DNA of 7,679 bases from CAYVMN01 sp964452575 (GTDB lineage: Bacteria > Desulfobacterota > DSM-4660 > Desulfatiglandales > Desulfatiglandaceae), in assembly GCA_964452575.1 (NCBI GenBank), contig CAYVMN010000202.1:1-7679 (forward strand), read 5' to 3'. A program made the translations under genes and the position numbers. A model generated the notes under the pieces. That model was not told the origin of the DNA and searched no databases. It saw only the letters and a program-made list of their open reading frames with translations. Positions 6,432 to 7,679 of this stretch are shown here, in pieces. Every line of letters begins with the position of its first letter. Position 1 is the stretch's first letter.

Positions 6432-6474
6432 GCTAACCGCTAATGGCTAACGGCTAATGGCTAACCGCACAGGT
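6432..6474. repeat. Right terminal inverted repeat, five heptamer units
   Basis: The arm is a run of five 7-bp units with a GCTAA core: units 1 and 5 are GCTAACC, units 2 and 4 are GCTAATG, and unit 3 is GCTAACG. The tail GCACAGGT follows. It is longer by one unit than the left arm. The arms cannot pair with themselves, only with each other, and would form a stem of about 34 bp enclosing the gene. Confidence 0.85.
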
Positions 6475-6476
6475 TG

Positions 6477-6484
6477 CAAAAGAC
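6477..6484. repeat. Right 8-bp direct repeat (candidate target site duplication)
   Basis: This second copy of CAAAAGAC lies 2 bp outside the right inverted repeat. Its last base begins the 8-bp palindrome CCGGCCGG (6484-6491), which may mark the original target. Confidence 0.7.
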
Positions 6485-6493
6485 CGGCCGGGA

Positions 6494-7519
6494 TCAGGTT
6501 TCTTTGAAGTGGTCGAAACCGGTGACCTCCACCTCCTCTCTTACCCCATCTGGCCTCATCACCTTGATACCCTGCTCTCTTGTAATCTCGCCTAAATCAT
6601 GGATGCGGCAAGGCCTACCCTTTTCAAAGATCTTTTCGAACTGCCCCGCATTCTTACGCGGGACGGAGATGAGGAGCCGGTAGTCCTCTCCCCCAGACAG
6701 GGCCAATTCGTAAGGGTCAAAACCGTTGATTTCAGCCAGGGCCTTCAGTTCTTCAGACAGGGGTAAGGCGGTTCGGGAAAGGAGTGCGCCTACGCCGCTT
6801 GCCTCACATATCTGCCGCAGGTCAGAGAGGAGGCCGTCACTTACATCTATCATGGCAGAGGCCAGTCGCGATTGTGCAATGATACGGCCAGCTTCAAGTT
6901 GGGGTACGGGTCTATTGTGCCTCTCCCTCAGGGCCGCCCCAAGGGGCCTGGGGGCAGATGCCTCCCCCTTGATCAATTTCAGTCCAGCGGCCGAATCTCC
7001 CAAGGTTTCAGTCACATATATCCTGTCTCCTGGCTTCGCCCCACCCCTGAAAAGCACTTCCTCTGCCAGCGCTTCCCCAATGGCTGTAACACTTATCATC
7101 AGTCCATCAGGCGATGAGGATGTGTCTCCGCCCAGGATGTTGGTGCGATAGCGCCTGCACATGTCTTTGATGCCGCGGTACAGGGAATGTATCGTCTCAA
7201 CTCTCATGAAAGGCGGTATGGCCACCGATAAAAAGAGGTGAAGGGCCTCTCCCCCCATAGCTGCAATATCGCTCAGGTTTACCGCTACCACCTTTTCCCC
7301 CAGGTGTTCGGGGGGGATCTTGCCGGGTATGAAATGGACGTCTTCCACAATCAGGTCAGTGGTAATGACAAGGACCTTTCCCTGATATGGTCCGATGACT
7401 GCACAGTCATCACCGATCCCCTTGATCACTCCCTCACTATTGAAATGGCAGCCTTCCTCAATGGAGCGGATAAAGGCAAACTCACCGAATTCCTTGATTT
7501 TGAGGTCCCTGTTTAACAT
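6494..7519 (-). CDS. thiL: Thiamine-monophosphate kinase
   Basis: This 341-residue cytosolic enzyme phosphorylates thiamine monophosphate with ATP to give thiamine diphosphate, the last step of cofactor synthesis. It has the PurM/ThiL architecture. GIGDDCAVI (34-42) holds the metal- and phosphate-binding acidic cluster, TTDLIVEDVHF (53-63) follows, then NLSDIAAMGG (81-90) and GGDTS (130-134). The C-terminal AIRS-type half has IDVSDGL (224-230) and SGGEDY (275-280), and the end GFDHF (334-338) fits the family. Length is slightly over the usual 310-335. The ATG is preceded by AGAGGG 5 bases upstream. It converges on the CNNM/CBS gene with the mobile element between them. No other thiamine gene and no TPP riboswitch is visible nearby. 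Confidence 0.95.
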   Translation of the reverse strand: MLNRDLKIKEFGEFAFIRSIEEGCHFNSEGVIKGIGDDCAVIGPYQGKVLVITTDLIVEDVHFIPGKIPPEHLGEKVVAVNLSDIAAMGGEALHLFLSVAIPPFMRVETIHSLYRGIKDMCRRYRTNILGGDTSSSPDGLMISVTAIGEALAEEVLFRGGAKPGDRIYVTETLGDSAAGLKLIKGEASAPRPLGAALRERHNRPVPQLEAGRIIAQSRLASAMIDVSDGLLSDLRQICEASGVGALLSRTALPLSEELKALAEINGFDPYELALSGGEDYRLLISVPRKNAGQFEKIFEKGRPCRIHDLGEITREQGIKVMRPDGVREEVEVTGFDHFKET

Positions 7520-7535
7520 ACTGGCCCTCTAAACT

Positions 7536-7594
7536 CCCCCTGATAAGGAAAACATCAAGATACCGAGCTTCAAAAAATAAAGGGGGTCCTTATC
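7536..7594 (-). promoter_or_regulatory. Interleaved inverted repeats in the thiL leader
   Basis: On the minus strand the leader contains GATAAGGA then CCCCCT, and 31 bases later TCCTTATC then AGGGGG. The first pairs perfectly with the third (8 bp) and the second with the fourth (6 bp), in crossed order. The first block can also fold locally, as ATAAGG with CCTTTAT (one bulge), just before a run of six Ts, which would act as a terminator. Alternative folds that switch read-through into thiL are therefore possible. No known riboswitch consensus matches. Confidence 0.3.
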
Positions 7595-7627
7595 TTCTTG
7601 TTCAGCATCCAACATCCCAAGAGCTCG

Positions 7628-7679
7628 TTAGCTGATAACCAGCTTCATCTCCTTGACACTTACTTTCAGATCCATTCTC
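7628..7679 (-). CDS. Possible C-terminal end of an upstream minus-strand gene
   Basis: A minus-strand frame enters from the right edge and ends in a TAA at 7628-7630 after the residues RMDLKVSVKEMKLVIS. The alternating hydrophobic pattern looks like a terminal beta strand, and the position fits a gene preceding thiL, about 110 bases from its start. Another frame is also open here, so this is only a guess. It could equally be a short non-coding stretch. Confidence 0.25.
   Translation of the reverse strand, partial: RMDLKVSVKEMKLVIS

Larger units (their letters stand above)
6036..6476 (-). mobile_element. Candidate compact mobile element carrying an S23-type four-helix-bundle gene
   Basis: The 441-bp unit has long imperfect terminal inverted repeats (6038-6073 and 6432-6474), a flanking perfect 8-bp direct repeat, and one gene on the minus strand. 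The outer 15 bp of the repeats (ACCTGTGCGGTTAGC) and the inner 19 bp (TTAGCCATTAGCGGTTAGC) match exactly between arms. The middle differs by 7 bp, one heptamer unit. Removing the element plus one direct repeat leaves the two convergent neighbours with stop codons 17 bp apart, a credible empty site. The encoded protein has no transposase, recombinase or reverse-transcriptase motif, so the element is probably moved in trans, like a MITE with cargo, or by a mechanism I do not know. I recognise no named insertion sequence. Confidence 0.65.

Noticed and set aside
6432..6474. CRISPR array or telomere-like repeat
   Set aside because: The 7-bp units are contiguous with no spacers, and the array is present in inverted form at the other end of the element.
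6036..6476. A true 23S rRNA intervening sequence
   Set aside because: The element is not inside an rRNA gene; protein genes flank it on both sides.
6036..6476. Diversity-generating retroelement with an Avd-type protein
   Set aside because: No reverse transcriptase, template repeat or variable repeat is in the window.
7520..7679. TPP riboswitch before thiL
   Set aside because: The conserved CUGAGA and other THI-box core segments are not present on the minus strand.

Overview
The window looks like a bacterial chromosome segment of moderate GC, probably from an anaerobe of the Desulfobacterota (former Deltaproteobacteria) type. That placement is an inference from gene content: methylmalonyl-CoA epimerase, two radical SAM enzymes, and formate dehydrogenase/molybdenum cofactor maturation genes. 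No rRNA or other marker is present to confirm it.

Layout. (1) Positions 1-290 are a non-coding leader with a strong GC-rich hairpin (96-119). (2) Positions 291-3319 form a tight plus-strand operon: methylmalonyl-CoA epimerase (mce), a radical SAM protein with a B12-binding-like N-terminal region and a CX4CX2C cluster motif, and a second radical SAM protein with a six-cysteine SPASM-like tail. The two radical SAM genes overlap or nearly overlap. A possible 32-codon ORF with its own ribosome binding site follows at 3351-3449 and ends on a small intrinsic terminator (3449-3477). (3) Positions 3573-6027 form a second plus-strand operon: fdhD, mobA and a CNNM/CBS-domain membrane protein. It is preceded by a perfect palindrome (3478-3490). 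FdhD and MobA act together in making active molybdenum or tungsten formate dehydrogenase. (4) Positions 6028-6484 hold the most striking object, a compact 441-bp element carrying one minus-strand gene for a four-helix-bundle protein of the 23S-rRNA-IVS family. It is bounded by long terminal inverted repeats built from GCTAAYS heptamers and flanked by a perfect, symmetrically placed 8-bp direct repeat (CAAAAGAC). It sits between two convergent genes whose stop codons would be only 17 bp apart without it. (5) Positions 6494-7519 encode thiL (thiamine-monophosphate kinase) on the minus strand, with an odd pair of interleaved inverted repeats in its leader. A possible C-terminal fragment of an upstream minus-strand gene runs off the right edge.

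The best candidate for an undescribed system is the element at 6036-6476. It has the signature of a mobile unit (inverted termini plus target duplication) but its only protein is a small helical-bundle protein with no recognisable transposase, recombinase or reverse transcriptase motif. The two-radical-SAM operon is the second candidate.
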